Below the pieces are notes generated by a model that saw only the letters and a list, made by a program, of their open reading frames with translations, made no database searches and was not told the DNA's origin. Position numbers and translations under genes: made by a program. From positions 1 through 64,000 of the forward strand of contig NZ_MSXV01000009.1 in assembly GCF_001945395.1 (NCBI RefSeq): 64,000 nucleotides of DNA. Direction: 5' to 3'. Positions within the stretch are counted from its first letter, which is position 1; each line of letters begins with the position of its first letter. Shown piece by piece: positions 25,864-35,183 of this stretch. The DNA comes from Pseudomonas sp. PA15(2017). GTDB lineage: Bacteria; Pseudomonadota; Gammaproteobacteria; Pseudomonadales; Pseudomonadaceae.

Positions 25864-26547
25864 ATGCCCCTGGGCCCCAATGACTTCGCTGCCATTCTCC
25901 TCACCCTGGAGCTGGCCACCCTGACCACGGTGCTGTTGCTGCTGGTCGGCACGCCCATCGCCTGGTGGCTCGCGCGCACCGGCTCCTGGCTGAAGCGGCC
26001 AATCGGCGCCATCGTCGCCCTACCGCTGGTGCTGCCGCCGACGGTGATCGGCTTCTACCTGCTGATCAGCATGGGGCCCAACGGTTTCTTCGGCCAGATG
26101 ACCCAGGCGCTTGGCCTGGGCACCCTGACCTTCACCTTCGCCGGGCTTCTGATCGGCTCGGTGTTCTATTCCCTGCCGTTCGTGGTGCAGCCACTGCAGA
26201 ACGCCTTCGAGGCCATGGGCCGCGCCCCGCTCGAGGCCGCCGCCACGCTACGCGCCGGGCCGTGGGATACCTTCTTCAGCGTGGTACTGCCGCTGGCCAG
26301 GCCGGGCTTTCTCACCGCGGCGATTCTCGGCTTCGCGCACACCGTCGGCGAGTTCGGCGTGGTGTTGATGATCGGCGGCAATATTCCCGGCAAGACCCAG
26401 GTGGCCTCGGTACAGATCTACAACCATGTGGAAACCATGGAATACGCCCAGGCCCACTGGCTGGCCGGCGGCATGGTGGCGTTCTCGTTTCTGGTGCTGC
26501 TGGCGCTCTACTCCAGCAACCGCCGCGCGCAGAAGGCCTGGACATGA
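25864..26547 (+). CDS. modB: molybdate ABC transporter permease
   Basis: This 227-residue permease has about five membrane helices and the EAA loop [25 protein letters not shown], followed by [25 protein letters not shown], which is typical of ModB. The start at 25864 ([11 protein letters not shown]) follows AAAGG and gives the normal family length; a longer frame to 25750 crosses REP-flanking sequence. Its stop overlaps the modC start in an ATGA. Confidence 0.93.
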   Translation: MPLGPNDFAAILLTLELATLTTVLLLLVGTPIAWWLARTGSWLKRPIGAIVALPLVLPPTVIGFYLLISMGPNGFFGQMTQALGLGTLTFTFAGLLIGSVFYSLPFVVQPLQNAFEAMGRAPLEAAATLRAGPWDTFFSVVLPLARPGFLTAAILGFAHTVGEFGVVLMIGGNIPGKTQVASVQIYNHVETMEYAQAHWLAGGMVAFSFLVLLALYSSNRRAQKAWT

Positions 26548-27638
26548 ACGACCTGCAGATCCACGCCCGCTTCACCCTCAGCCATCCTGGCTTCACGCTG
26601 GACGTCGACCTGCAACTGCCCGGCCGCGGCGTCAGCGCACTGTTCGGCCACTCCGGTTCGGGCAAGACCACGGTACTGCGCTGCGTCGCCGGGCTGGAGC
26701 GATCTGGCAGCGGTTACCTCAAGGTCAACGGCGAAACCTGGCAGGACAGCGCCAACGGCATCTGGCTGCCCGCCCACCAGCGCCCGGTCGGCTACGTGTT
26801 CCAGGACGCCAACCTGTTTCCCCAACTTTCGGTGCGGCGCAACCTGGAGTTCGGCTTCAAGCGCATCGCCAAAGCCGCGCGACGCGTGCCTTTCGAGCAA
26901 GCGGTCGAATTGCTAGGCATCGGTCACTTGCTCGAGCGCCTGCCCGATCGCCTCTCCGGTGGCGAACGCCAGCGCGTCGGCATGGCTCGCGCCCTGCTCA
27001 CCAGCCCGCGCCTGCTGCTGATGGACGAGCCTTTGGCAGCGCTGGATCTCAAGCGCAAGGGCGAGGTGCTGCCCTATCTGGAGCGTCTGCACGACGAGCT
27101 GGACATTCCGATTCTCTACGTCAGCCACGCGCCGGACGAGGTGGCGCGCCTCGCCGATCATCTGGTGGTGCTCGACGAAGGTAGCGTCACGGCCAGCGGG
27201 CCGCTCAAGGAAACCCTGATCCGCAATGACCTGCCATTCATCTTCGAGGACGAAGCCGAAGCGGTGATCGACGGGCTCGTCGCCCACCATGACGGCCACT
27301 ATGACCTGCTCGGCATCGACCTTGCCGGCACCACGGCCAGCCTGCGATTGGCACACGCACCACTGCCAGCGGGGCGCTCGGTGCGTATCAAGATCAAGGC
27401 CCGCGATGTCAGCCTGAGCCTCGAGCAGGCCCGCGACAGCAGCGTACTGAATCTACTGCCGGTGACGGTGCAACGCTGGTTCGACCTGCCAAACCCGGCG
27501 CACCGCCTGGTGGAGCTGCAACTGGGCGAACAGCGCATCATCGCGCGCATCACTCGCTATTCGTTCGATCAGTTGGGCATCCAGGCCGGCCAGGCGTTGT
27601 GGGCACAGGTGAAGTCGGTGTCGCTGCTGGCTTCATAG
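26544..27638 (+). CDS. modC: molybdate ABC transporter ATPase
   Basis: This 364-residue ATPase has Walker [11 protein letters not shown]-loop VFQDANLF, signature [13 protein letters not shown], Walker [13 protein letters not shown] and H-loop VSHAPDEV. The C-terminal ~110 residues form a TOBE/Mop oxyanion-sensing domain ([18 protein letters not shown]). The start at 26544 overlaps the modB stop by 4 bp. It drives molybdate import with ModA and ModB. Confidence 0.94.
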   Translation: MNDLQIHARFTLSHPGFTLDVDLQLPGRGVSALFGHSGSGKTTVLRCVAGLERSGSGYLKVNGETWQDSANGIWLPAHQRPVGYVFQDANLFPQLSVRRNLEFGFKRIAKAARRVPFEQAVELLGIGHLLERLPDRLSGGERQRVGMARALLTSPRLLLMDEPLAALDLKRKGEVLPYLERLHDELDIPILYVSHAPDEVARLADHLVVLDEGSVTASGPLKETLIRNDLPFIFEDEAEAVIDGLVAHHDGHYDLLGIDLAGTTASLRLAHAPLPAGRSVRIKIKARDVSLSLEQARDSSVLNLLPVTVQRWFDLPNPAHRLVELQLGEQRIIARITRYSFDQLGIQAGQALWAQVKSVSLLAS

Positions 27639-27685
27639 CGCGCGCCTGAGCAACCCTGCGTGGCAGCGGGCGGGGCGCCTGGTCC

Positions 27686-27725
27686 ATGCCCGCGGAGCGG
27701 TCGCGTGCACGACGCGCTCCCGCGT
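27686..27725. repeat. degenerate REP element after modC
   Basis: CATGCCCGCGGAGCGGTCGC followed by GCGCTCCCGCG resembles a REP unit with an insertion. The gap 27639-27855 between the convergent modC and the AAA+ gene has nothing else recognisable. Confidence 0.4.
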
Positions 27726-27855
27726 GATCGCCACGCGGCTCGCTGGCGAAGTCGGGCGGGTGGCGCCAGGGTCGTGCCGATGGTGGGTTATGCCGCGACG
27801 AAACCTGAAACGTGCCTTCCTACGTGACAGGCGCCATCCCCCACCCTGCGACCCA

Positions 27856-28782
27856 TCAATCTGCCAGCCGCTGTTCGGCTCGCCGCAGCAAATCGCGTAG
27901 CGCTGCAAGCTGTCCAGCATCCCCCTCATCCAGGAGCTGCTCGATGCGCTTGAGCGGTGGCGCAGCCGGCAGGTTGAGGTGCCGCGCCTCGATCTGCTCG
28001 GCCCCGCACACCAGCAGGGCAAAGTGCACCACGTTTTCCAGCTCCCGCGTATTGCCCGGCCAGTCATGCCGTTCCAGCACCTTCTGGGCGGCCAGGCTGA
28101 TGTTCGGCAACGGCAGGCGCAAGCGCTGGGTGTAAATACCCAGGAAGTACTCGGCCAGGGGCAGCACATCGCCGACCCGCTCACGCAGCGGCGGCAATTG
28201 CAGATGGCCGTCGCTGAGGTAATGGGCCAGGCGCTCGTCGAACTTGCCGGCCTCGACCGCCCGCCAAAGATCGATGCTGGTGGCGGCGACCAGCCGCACG
28301 TCCACCGGTGTCGGTGCCGATGCCCCGACACGCCAGGCCTCGCCGGTTTCCAGCGCGCCCAGCAGCTGCGCCTGCAACGCCAGGGGCAGGTCGGCGATCT
28401 CGTCCAGATACAGGGTGCCGCCATTGGCCGAGCCCAACCAGCCGGCGCGGCTGCTTGGCGCTCCCTGATGGGCGCCAGCGGTGTAGCCGAACAACTCGGC
28501 CTCGCCATGGTTGGGGCTCAGGCCGCTGCAACTCAGGGCCACGAACAAACCGGGGCGCTCGCTGGAGCGATGAATGTGACGGGCCAGTAGCTCCTTGCCG
28601 GTACCGGTTTCACCCTCGATCAGAATCGGTACCGGCAAGCCGGCGAGGCGCTCGACCTCCTCGCGCAACCGTCGGGTACGCGGGTCGATGAATACCAGCG
28701 CCTTGGCACGAATGCTCAGCGGGCTCTTATCGGCGTCGGGAAAAATCAGCAGCGACGGATCGGCTGCCGTAGACAGGCTCAT
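27856..28782 (-). CDS. sigma-54-activator-like AAA+ protein without HTH, degenerate GAFTGA loop
   Basis: This 308-residue protein consists of a bacterial enhancer-binding AAA+ domain with Walker A GETGTGKE (57-64), Walker B GGTLYLDEIA (121-130) and the sensor-II region WPGNTRELENVV. The loop that contacts sigma-54, normally GAFTGA, reads GAHQGA (103-108). After the AAA+ domain only about 35 charged residues follow, with no Fis-type helix-turn-helix. No N-terminal sensor domain is present. It shares the sulfur-starvation neighbourhood of oscA, where SfnR-like activators occur in pseudomonads, but whether it can activate sigma-54 is doubtful. It lies 52 bp after the hydrolase gene. Confidence 0.8.
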   Translation of the reverse strand: MSLSTAADPSLLIFPDADKSPLSIRAKALVFIDPRTRRLREEVERLAGLPVPILIEGETGTGKELLARHIHRSSERPGLFVALSCSGLSPNHGEAELFGYTAGAHQGAPSSRAGWLGSANGGTLYLDEIADLPLALQAQLLGALETGEAWRVGASAPTPVDVRLVAATSIDLWRAVEAGKFDERLAHYLSDGHLQLPPLRERVGDVLPLAEYFLGIYTQRLRLPLPNISLAAQKVLERHDWPGNTRELENVVHFALLVCGAEQIEARHLNLPAAPPLKRIEQLLDEGDAGQLAALRDLLRRAEQRLAD

Positions 28783-28834
28783 AGATGACTCTCCATGACG
28801 GTCGGGCCGCGAAAGGCCAGGCAGCGGCTACCGA

Positions 28835-29416
28835 TCAGGCACGCAGGCGCAGCTGCTGTTCGATGCGGCTCTGCAGGCGGAACAGGTAAGCGAAACCCTG
28901 ATCCCAACGCTGGTGACCGGATTTCACATTGATATGCCCGGCACCGCTGAGAATGGCGATCTCGCTGCCCCAGTCGCGGGCCAGTTCGATGGCGCGTGCG
29001 GCGCTGGCGGCCGAGTCGTTGTCGGAGCCCACCAACTGGCTGGGAAATGGCAGTGCCTGACGTGCGATCGGCGCGAAGTTGCGCAGGGCCTCCGGGCAGT
29101 TGGGACGCTCCACGTCGGCCGGCGCCACCAGCAGCGCGCCGCGCACGCGGCGTATGGAGGCCGTCGATGCCCGAGCAGCCCAGCAGGCGACGGTGACGCA
29201 GCCCAGGCTGTGGGCAATCAGAATCGCTGGGCGCGGATCGTCGGCAATCTGCCGTTCCAGCGCAGCGACCCAGTCCTCTCGGCGTGGCGCCAGCCAGTCC
29301 AGCTGCTCGACCCGCGCACTATTGGGCAGGCTGCGTTGCCAGTGGCTCTGCCAATGGTCATCCGCCGAGCCCTGCCAGCCTGGGACGATCAGGTAGCGAA
29401 CAGCTTCACTGCGCAT
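28835..29416 (-). CDS. RBBP9/YdeN-family serine hydrolase
   Basis: This 193-residue cytosolic alpha/beta hydrolase begins with YLIVPGWQGSADDHWQSHW, the signature of the RBBP9/YdeN family. The triad can be proposed as Ser in IAHSLGC, Asp in VGSDNDSAAS and His in GAGHINVKSGH. The substrate is unknown. It is the first gene of a two-gene unit with the AAA+ protein and diverges from oscA across an AT-rich, palindrome-rich gap, suggesting sulfur-linked expression. Confidence 0.85.
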   Translation of the reverse strand: MRSEAVRYLIVPGWQGSADDHWQSHWQRSLPNSARVEQLDWLAPRREDWVAALERQIADDPRPAILIAHSLGCVTVACWAARASTASIRRVRGALLVAPADVERPNCPEALRNFAPIARQALPFPSQLVGSDNDSAASAARAIELARDWGSEIAILSGAGHINVKSGHQRWDQGFAYLFRLQSRIEQQLRLRA

Positions 29417-29475
29417 AGGGCGCCCTCCGTATCTACATGACCTGCAGTGTACGAGGGCAAAATACGATCTAAAAA

Positions 29476-29499
29476 GAATAAGAACTTATTTACTTATTC
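29476..29499. promoter_or_regulatory. palindrome in hydrolase/oscA intergenic region
   Basis: GAATAAG-N10-CTTATTC is a perfect inverted repeat 60 bp upstream of the hydrolase start in an AT-rich gap (29417-29669). TTATTC arms are reminiscent of CysB-type sites at sulfur-starvation promoters, but the factor is not established. Confidence 0.5.
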
Positions 29500-29564
29500 C
29501 CTAACCCAGTTTTCTCGACAGCTAAAGTGAAAACACCCATATATTCTATAAAGATATATAAATG

Positions 29565-29587
29565 TTCTTAAACAGTATTTTTAAGAA
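29565..29587. promoter_or_regulatory. second palindrome upstream of oscA
   Basis: TTCTTAAA and TTTAAGAA form a perfect 8-bp inverted repeat around a 7-base centre, about 83 bp before oscA. Its relation to the GAATAAG palindrome (90 bp away) suggests two operator or promoter elements for the divergent units. Confidence 0.45.
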
Positions 29588-29669
29588 TATTTCAAGCTGC
29601 TTAGTATCCGCTCCACGCCCCGCCACCGACAGCCGTCGCACCACGATTCGAGGGCAAGGAGCCATAACC

Positions 29670-29852
29670 ATGACCGCCACGCTTCGCAATCTGGAAGGCC
29701 AGGATGACGCCACCATCCTGCGCGAAATCCAAAGCGCCCTGAACGGCCTCAAATTCGGCTCGGTGGAAATCACCGTGCACAACGGCCAGGTGGTGCAGAT
29801 CGAGCGCAAGGAAAAATTCCGCCTCCAGCAGCCTGGCAGCAAGAACGCCTGA
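29670..29852 (+). CDS. oscA: OscA, small sulfur-starvation protein
   Basis: This 60-residue protein (MTATLRNLEGQDDATILREI...FGSVEITVHNGQVVQIERKEKFR) belongs to the DUF2292/YezD family. In P. corrugata, oscA was linked to use of organosulfur compounds and chromate tolerance through sulfur supply. The DNA-like fold VEITVHNGQVVQIER is the conserved core. The ATG follows AAGGAGCC. It precedes sbp, as in other pseudomonads, and is likely part of the sulfate-starvation response. Confidence 0.9.
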   Translation: MTATLRNLEGQDDATILREIQSALNGLKFGSVEITVHNGQVVQIERKEKFRLQQPGSKNA

Positions 29853-29996
29853 GCGCATTTCGCCAACCCGACCACGGGCAGCCCGCATGAACCGCTACCA
29901 GTACTGCCGATGTAACCCGCGAATGCCGGCCTAGAGAGCAGACATCGCACCGCCCGACACGCACAGCACCGACTTTCAGTATCAAGGAGCTTCACC

Positions 29997-30998
29997 ATGT
30001 CCATCCGCCGTTTCGCACTCGCTGCACTTGCCAGCGCCCTGGTTGCCGGCCCGGTAGCAGCCCAGACGCTGCTCAACGTGTCCTACGACCCGACCCGTGA
30101 GCTGTATGTGGAATTCAACAAGGCCTTCAACAAGCACTGGCAGGAACAGGGCAACGAGCCGCTGACCATCCAGCAGTCCCACGGTGGTTCGGGCAAGCAG
30201 GCTCGCGCGGTAATCGACGGCCTGCAGGCCGACGTGGTGACCCTGGCGCTGTCCGGCGACATCGATGCGATCAACCTCAACCAGCCGCTGATCGACAAGG
30301 ACTGGCAGAAGCGCCTGGCCGACAACAGCACGCCGTACACCTCGACCATCGTGTTCCTGGTGCGCAAGGGCAACCCGAAGGGCATCAAGGACTGGGATGA
30401 TCTGGTCAAGGATGGCGTCGAAATCATCACCCCGAATCCGAAAACTTCCGGCGGCGCACGCTGGAACTTCCTCGCTGCCTGGGCGTACGCCAAGAAGAAG
30501 TACGGCAGCGACGAAAAGGCCCTGGAATACGTGACCGAGCTGTACCGCCACGCACCGGTGCTCGACACCGGTGCCCGCGGCGCGACCATCAGTTTCGTAC
30601 AGCGTGGCCTGGGTGACGTGCTGTTGGCCTGGGAGAACGAGGCCTACCTGTCGCTCGCCGAAGAAGGCGGTGACCAACTGGAGATCGTCACTCCGTCGCT
30701 GTCCATCCTCGCCGAGCCGCCAGTCGCCGTCGTCGACAAGAACGTCGACCGCAAAGGCACTCGCAAGGCCGCCGAGGCCTACCTGCAATACCTGTACAGC
30801 GAAGAAGGCCAGCGCATCGCCGCGAAGAACTTCTACCGCCCGCGTGACGCCAAGGTGGCGGCCGAATTCAAGGATCAGTTCAAGGACCTGGAGCTGGTCA
30901 CCATCGACAAGGACTTCGGCGGCTGGGCCAAGGCTCAACCCAAGTACTTCGATGATGGTGGTGTGTTCGATGACATTTTCAAGAAGATCAACCAGTAA
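29997..30998 (+). CDS. sbp: sulfate-binding periplasmic protein
   Basis: This 333-residue binding protein has a signal peptide ending GPVAAQT. Its Sbp/CysP landmarks are [45 protein letters not shown] and [16 protein letters not shown]. It binds sulfate or thiosulfate for the CysTWA importer downstream. The ATG follows AAGGAGC. A strong hairpin separates it from cysT, so binding protein should exceed membrane components. Confidence 0.93.
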   Translation: MSIRRFALAALASALVAGPVAAQTLLNVSYDPTRELYVEFNKAFNKHWQEQGNEPLTIQQSHGGSGKQARAVIDGLQADVVTLALSGDIDAINLNQPLIDKDWQKRLADNSTPYTSTIVFLVRKGNPKGIKDWDDLVKDGVEIITPNPKTSGGARWNFLAAWAYAKKKYGSDEKALEYVTELYRHAPVLDTGARGATISFVQRGLGDVLLAWENEAYLSLAEEGGDQLEIVTPSLSILAEPPVAVVDKNVDRKGTRKAAEAYLQYLYSEEGQRIAAKNFYRPRDAKVAAEFKDQFKDLELVTIDKDFGGWAKAQPKYFDDGGVFDDIFKKINQ

Positions 30999-31016
30999 GT
31001 TCAGCTGATCGATCTG

Positions 31017-31050
31017 GCCCGCCATTGCGCAACTCAATGGCGGGCTTTGT
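31017..31050 (+). terminator. attenuating terminator between sbp and cysT
   Basis: GCCCGCCATTG and CAATGGCGGGC form a perfect 11-bp stem followed by TTTGTTG. The broken T-run suggests partial termination, letting a fraction of transcripts continue into cysTWA. Confidence 0.8.
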
Positions 31051-31076
31051 TGTGGACCTGATCAAAAGGACTCTCC

Positions 31077-31889
31077 ATGTCTCGTCGAACTTCCTCGGTC
31101 ATACCCGGCTTCGGGCTGACTCTGGGCTTCACGCTCACCTACCTGGCGTTGATCGTGTTGATCCCGCTGGGTGCGATGTTCCTGTTTTCCCTGCAGCTCT
31201 CCGCTGATCAGTGGTGGGCGCTACTCAATAATCGCCAGCTGCAGTTCTCTCTGAAGCTGTCGTTCGGCACTGCCCTGGCCGCCGCGCTGCTCAATGGCAT
31301 TCTCGGCACCATCATCGCCTGGGTGCTGGTGCGCTACACCTTTCCCGGCCGCCGCATCATCGATGCCATGGTCGATATGCCGTTCGCCCTGCCCACTGCC
31401 GTGGCCGGTATCGCACTGACCGCGCTGTACGCGCCCAATGGCCTGATCGGCTCGCTGTTCCCATTCAAGATCGCCTATACGCCACTGGGCATCACCCTGG
31501 CGCTGGTATTCGTGACGCTGCCGTTCGTGGTGCGCACTCTGCAGCCGGTGCTGGCCGACATCCCCAAGGAAGTCGAAGAAGCCGCTGCCTGCCTGGGCGC
31601 AAAACCGTTTCAGGTGTTCCGCCACATTCTCGTGCCAAGCCTGCTACCCGCCTGGCTGACCGGCTTTGCCCTGGCCTTCGCCCGCGGCGTGGGCGAGTAC
31701 GGCTCCGTGGTGTTCATCGCCGGTAATATCCCGATGAAGACCGAGATCCTGCCGCTGCTGATCGTCTCCAAGCTGGACCAGTACGACTACCCCAGCGCCA
31801 CGGCCATTGGCGTGATCATGCTGGTGGTGTCGTTCATTCTGCTGCTGCTGATCAACATCCTGCAGCGCCGTATCCAGCCGCAACTCTGA
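31077..31889 (+). CDS. cysT: sulfate/thiosulfate ABC permease
   Basis: This 270-residue inner-membrane permease (CysT/CysU) has about six helices and the EAA loop [29 protein letters not shown], with [16 protein letters not shown] in the second helix pair. It forms a heterodimer with CysW. cysW begins 10 bp after its stop. Confidence 0.93.
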   Translation: MSRRTSSVIPGFGLTLGFTLTYLALIVLIPLGAMFLFSLQLSADQWWALLNNRQLQFSLKLSFGTALAAALLNGILGTIIAWVLVRYTFPGRRIIDAMVDMPFALPTAVAGIALTALYAPNGLIGSLFPFKIAYTPLGITLALVFVTLPFVVRTLQPVLADIPKEVEEAAACLGAKPFQVFRHILVPSLLPAWLTGFALAFARGVGEYGSVVFIAGNIPMKTEILPLLIVSKLDQYDYPSATAIGVIMLVVSFILLLLINILQRRIQPQL

Positions 31890-31899
31890 GGAGCCCGTC

Positions 31900-32760
31900 A
31901 TGAGCCTTGCAACCCTTGGCAAGAACGCGGCCCGCCCAGTGCGCCGCTCCCCCGGCGCCATCGCCCTGATCGTCGTCGCCTGGGCGGTGTTCGCGGCGAT
32001 TCTCGTGCTGCCGCTTTACATCGTCGTCACTCAGGGCCTGAGCCGCGGCCTGGAATTCTTCTGGGAGGCGATCCGCGAACCTGACGCCATCTCCGCGCTC
32101 AAGCTGACCCTGCTGGCCACCGCCATTTCGGTACCGCTGAACCTGGTGTTCGGCGTCGCGGCCGCCTGGGCGGTGACCAAGTTCGAGTTCCGCGGCAAGA
32201 GCATCCTGGTCACCCTGATCGACATGCCCTTCTCGGTGTCGCCAGTGGTCGCCGGCCTGATCTACGTGCTGCTGTTCGGCGCGCAGAGCAAGCTGGCGCC
32301 GTACCTGCAGGACCACAACCTGCAGATCATCTACGCCGTGCCGGGCATCGTGCTGGCGACCATCTTCGTGACGTTTCCCTTCGTCGCCCGCGAGCTGATC
32401 CCGCTCATGGAGGAACAGGGCACCAACGAAGAGGAAGCCGCGCGCCTGCTTGGTGCCAATGGCTGGCAGATGTTCTGGCATGTCACGCTGCCTAACGTAA
32501 AATGGGCGCTGGTCTACGGTGTGGTGCTGTGCACCGCCCGGGCGATGGGCGAGTTCGGGGCGGTGTCGGTGGTTTCCGGGCATATCCGCGGTTACACCAA
32601 CACCCTGCCGCTGCATATCGAGATTCTCTACAACGAATACAACATCGTCGCCGCGTTCAGCGTGGCCATCCTGCTGCTGGTGATGGCCCTGGTCGTACTG
32701 CTGCTGCGCCAATGGAGCGAAGCGCGGCTTAGCCGCCAGCTCAAAGGCCAGGACGATTGA
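31900..32760 (+). CDS. cysW: sulfate/thiosulfate ABC permease
   Basis: This 286-residue permease shows the CysW features [20 protein letters not shown] and [26 protein letters not shown] (EAA loop), with about six membrane helices. It is the partner of CysT in the sulfate channel. The ATG follows GAGGAGCCC. Confidence 0.93.
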   Translation: MSLATLGKNAARPVRRSPGAIALIVVAWAVFAAILVLPLYIVVTQGLSRGLEFFWEAIREPDAISALKLTLLATAISVPLNLVFGVAAAWAVTKFEFRGKSILVTLIDMPFSVSPVVAGLIYVLLFGAQSKLAPYLQDHNLQIIYAVPGIVLATIFVTFPFVARELIPLMEEQGTNEEEAARLLGANGWQMFWHVTLPNVKWALVYGVVLCTARAMGEFGAVSVVSGHIRGYTNTLPLHIEILYNEYNIVAAFSVAILLLVMALVVLLLRQWSEARLSRQLKGQDD

Positions 32761-32820
32761 ACCCTTTTTGCCGGCGCCGCGCCCTCTCGCGAACCGGCCA
32801 GACAGACACAGGTGTATCCC

Positions 32821-33813
32821 ATGAGTATCGAAGTCAGCGGCATCAACAAGCACTTTGGCCAATTCAAGGCGCTCAACGACATCAACCTCAACATCCAGAG
32901 CGGCGAACTGGTCGCCCTGCTCGGCCCATCCGGCTGCGGCAAGACCACCCTGCTGCGCATCATCGCCGGCCTGGAAACCCCGGATAGCGGCAACATCGTG
33001 TTCCACGGCGAAGACGTTTCCGAGCATGACGTGCGTGATCGCAAGGTCGGCTTCGTGTTCCAGCACTACGCCCTGTTCCGCCACATGACGGTGTTCGACA
33101 ACGTCGCCTTCGGCCTGCGCATGAAGCCCAAGAGCGAGCGCCCCAACGAAAGCACCATCAAGAAGAAGGTCCACGATCTGCTTGGCCTGGTGCAGCTCGA
33201 CTGGCTGGCCGACCGCTACCCGGAACAGCTATCCGGTGGTCAGCGCCAGCGTATCGCCCTGGCCCGTGCCCTGGCGGTCGAACCCAAGGTGCTGCTGCTC
33301 GACGAACCCTTCGGTGCCCTCGACGCCAAGGTGCGCAAGGAACTGCGTCGCTGGCTGGCGCGCCTGCACGAGGAGGTGCACCTGACCAGCGTGTTCGTGA
33401 CCCACGACCAGGAAGAAGCCATGGAAGTGGCCGACCGTATCGTGGTGATGAACAAGGGCGTGGTCGAGCAGATCGGTTCGCCGGCCGAGGTCTACGAAAA
33501 GCCGGCCAGCGACTTCGTCTACCACTTCCTCGGTGATGCCAACCGCCTGTACGTCGGTGACGACCACCATGTGCTGTTCCGCCCCCACGAAGTGAGCCTG
33601 TCCAGCGAGGCGCTGGAAGGCCATCAGGCCGGCGAGGTGCGTGATATTCGCCTGCTCGGCGCCATCACCCGCATCACCCTGAAGGTCGAGGGGCAGGACG
33701 AGCTGATCGAAGCCGAAGTGGCCAAGGATCACCTCAGCCTGGACAACCTCGCCCGTGGCACCACCCTGTACTTCAAGCCCAAGGGCGGCAAGCCGGTAAG
33801 CACCGCGAGCTGA
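32821..33813 (+). CDS. cysA: sulfate/thiosulfate ABC ATPase
   Basis: This 330-residue ATPase has Walker [10 protein letters not shown], signature [13 protein letters not shown], Walker [13 protein letters not shown] and H-loop [11 protein letters not shown], with a C-terminal TOBE domain. The ATG at 32821 ([13 protein letters not shown]) matches family starts better than 32812. It energises CysTW. A large GC-rich hairpin follows the stop. Confidence 0.94.
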   Translation: MSIEVSGINKHFGQFKALNDINLNIQSGELVALLGPSGCGKTTLLRIIAGLETPDSGNIVFHGEDVSEHDVRDRKVGFVFQHYALFRHMTVFDNVAFGLRMKPKSERPNESTIKKKVHDLLGLVQLDWLADRYPEQLSGGQRQRIALARALAVEPKVLLLDEPFGALDAKVRKELRRWLARLHEEVHLTSVFVTHDQEEAMEVADRIVVMNKGVVEQIGSPAEVYEKPASDFVYHFLGDANRLYVGDDHHVLFRPHEVSLSSEALEGHQAGEVRDIRLLGAITRITLKVEGQDELIEAEVAKDHLSLDNLARGTTLYFKPKGGKPVSTAS

Positions 33814-33818
33814 GCGAT

Positions 33819-33855
33819 CCGCGGGCGCCCCGCACCTGATGCGGGACGCCCGCGG
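33819..33855. terminator. GC-rich hairpin after cysA
   Basis: CCGCGGGCGCCCCGCA and TGCGGGACGCCCGCGG form a 16-bp stem with one mismatch. There is no T-run, so termination may rely on Rho or the hairpin may only protect the mRNA end. Confidence 0.55.
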
Positions 33856-33941
33856 CCAACTCCATGGCTGATCGGCGGAAGCCGCAAGCTCGGGCAAATG
33901 CAGTATCCTGCGCATCGTTCTAGACGACTGCCAGAACTGCC

Positions 33942-35183
33942 TTGACCCTAATCGCCTCCAGCAAGAATCTCGTGTTCCGGATCATCGCGCTGATGCAGCG
34001 CCATCCGGGCGCGATCGCCATTTTCGGATTTCTTTCCGGTGTCGCCAGCTTCGTGCTGGTCGACCGCCAGGCCGGGCTGGCCAAGGTGCTGGCCCTGGTG
34101 CTGCTGGTCAGCTGGCTGTGGCTGATTCTGGAAAACGTGCTGCGCGAACGCATCGCCGCGCGTTTCGGCTTCGAGCTGCCCAGGCCGCTGCTGCGCTATG
34201 CCACGCAGATGATTCACCAGGAAAGCCTGTTCTTCGTCCTGCCGTTCTTCTTCATCACCACCACCTGGAACAGCAGCCAGGCGTTGTTCAGCGGCTTGCT
34301 GGCCGCCGCCGCTCTGGTATCGATCACCGACCCGCTTTACTACAAGTGGCTGGCGCCGCGGCGTTGGATCTTTCTCGCCTACCACACTTTGGCCCTGTTC
34401 GCGGTGATGCTCACGGCGCTGCCGATCATCTTCAAGCTCAACACCACCCAGAGCTATCAGTATTCGCTGGCCGCAGCGGTGGTGCTGTCGTTTCCCAGCC
34501 TGTTCACCATCATCACCGTACGCAAATGGTGGCGTGGCCTGCTGCTGGCCGGCCTGACCCTGGCCATCGGCGCCTTCGGCTGGGTGACCCGCACCTGGGT
34601 ACCGCCGGCCACGTTGTGGCTGACCGAGGTGGCGATCACCACTGAATTCGACGACCAGAACCGCTCACCCGGCAAAGGCATCGATCAGCTGACCGTCAGC
34701 CAGTTACGCAGCACCGGCCTCTATGCCTACACGGCGATCAATGCGCCGCGCGGGCTGGACGAGCGCATCTATCACGTCTGGGAACACAACGGCCAGGAGC
34801 TGGAGCGCATCGCACTGGACATCCACGGCGGCCGCGAGAAAGGCTACCGCGCCTGGACGCACAAGCAGAACTTCCCACGGGACGTGGAAGGTGACTGGCA
34901 GATTCAGGTACTGACCGACGCCGGGCAGTTGATCGGCATACTGCGCTTCGAGGTCACTCCGGATGCTGGTGCGGCGCCGAATCCCGAACCGACTCAGGAT
35001 GAGCCCTTGCAGGAGCCCGAGCAACCAGACGCCAGGCCGCAAACCGCGCCTGAGTCGTCAGCCGATACCGCTCCTGAACCTGCCGAGCAGGCCGCCCCGT
35101 CCGCCAAGCCCGGCGCGGAGCCGGCGGGTCAACTCTCAGGCCCGCCAGATGGCCAGCCCGCCGCTCAACCGAAAAACCAGTAG
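33942..35183 (+). CDS. DUF5924/DUF2914 membrane protein
   Basis: This protein of about 413 residues has seven or so hydrophobic helices in the first ~235 residues. A soluble DUF2914-like domain follows (VTRTWVPPATLWL, YAYTAINAPRGLDERIYHVWEHNG, FPRDVEGDWQIQVLTDAGQLIG). The last ~75 residues are Pro/Glu/Ala-rich and low complexity. Its start is a TTG at 33942; an ATG at 33993 (MQRHPGAIA) is an alternative, and neither has a strong ribosome site. Function unknown. Its 3' end overlaps the convergent next gene by 19 bp. Confidence 0.8.
   Translation: MTLIASSKNLVFRIIALMQRHPGAIAIFGFLSGVASFVLVDRQAGLAKVLALVLLVSWLWLILENVLRERIAARFGFELPRPLLRYATQMIHQESLFFVLPFFFITTTWNSSQALFSGLLAAAALVSITDPLYYKWLAPRRWIFLAYHTLALFAVMLTALPIIFKLNTTQSYQYSLAAAVVLSFPSLFTIITVRKWWRGLLLAGLTLAIGAFGWVTRTWVPPATLWLTEVAITTEFDDQNRSPGKGIDQLTVSQLRSTGLYAYTAINAPRGLDERIYHVWEHNGQELERIALDIHGGREKGYRAWTHKQNFPRDVEGDWQIQVLTDAGQLIGILRFEVTPDAGAAPNPEPTQDEPLQEPEQPDARPQTAPESSADTAPEPAEQAAPSAKPGAEPAGQLSGPPDGQPAAQPKNQ

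Noticed and set aside
25965-26543. 5' extension of modC
   Set aside because: It runs through modB in another frame; the ATG overlapping the modB stop gives a normal ModC.
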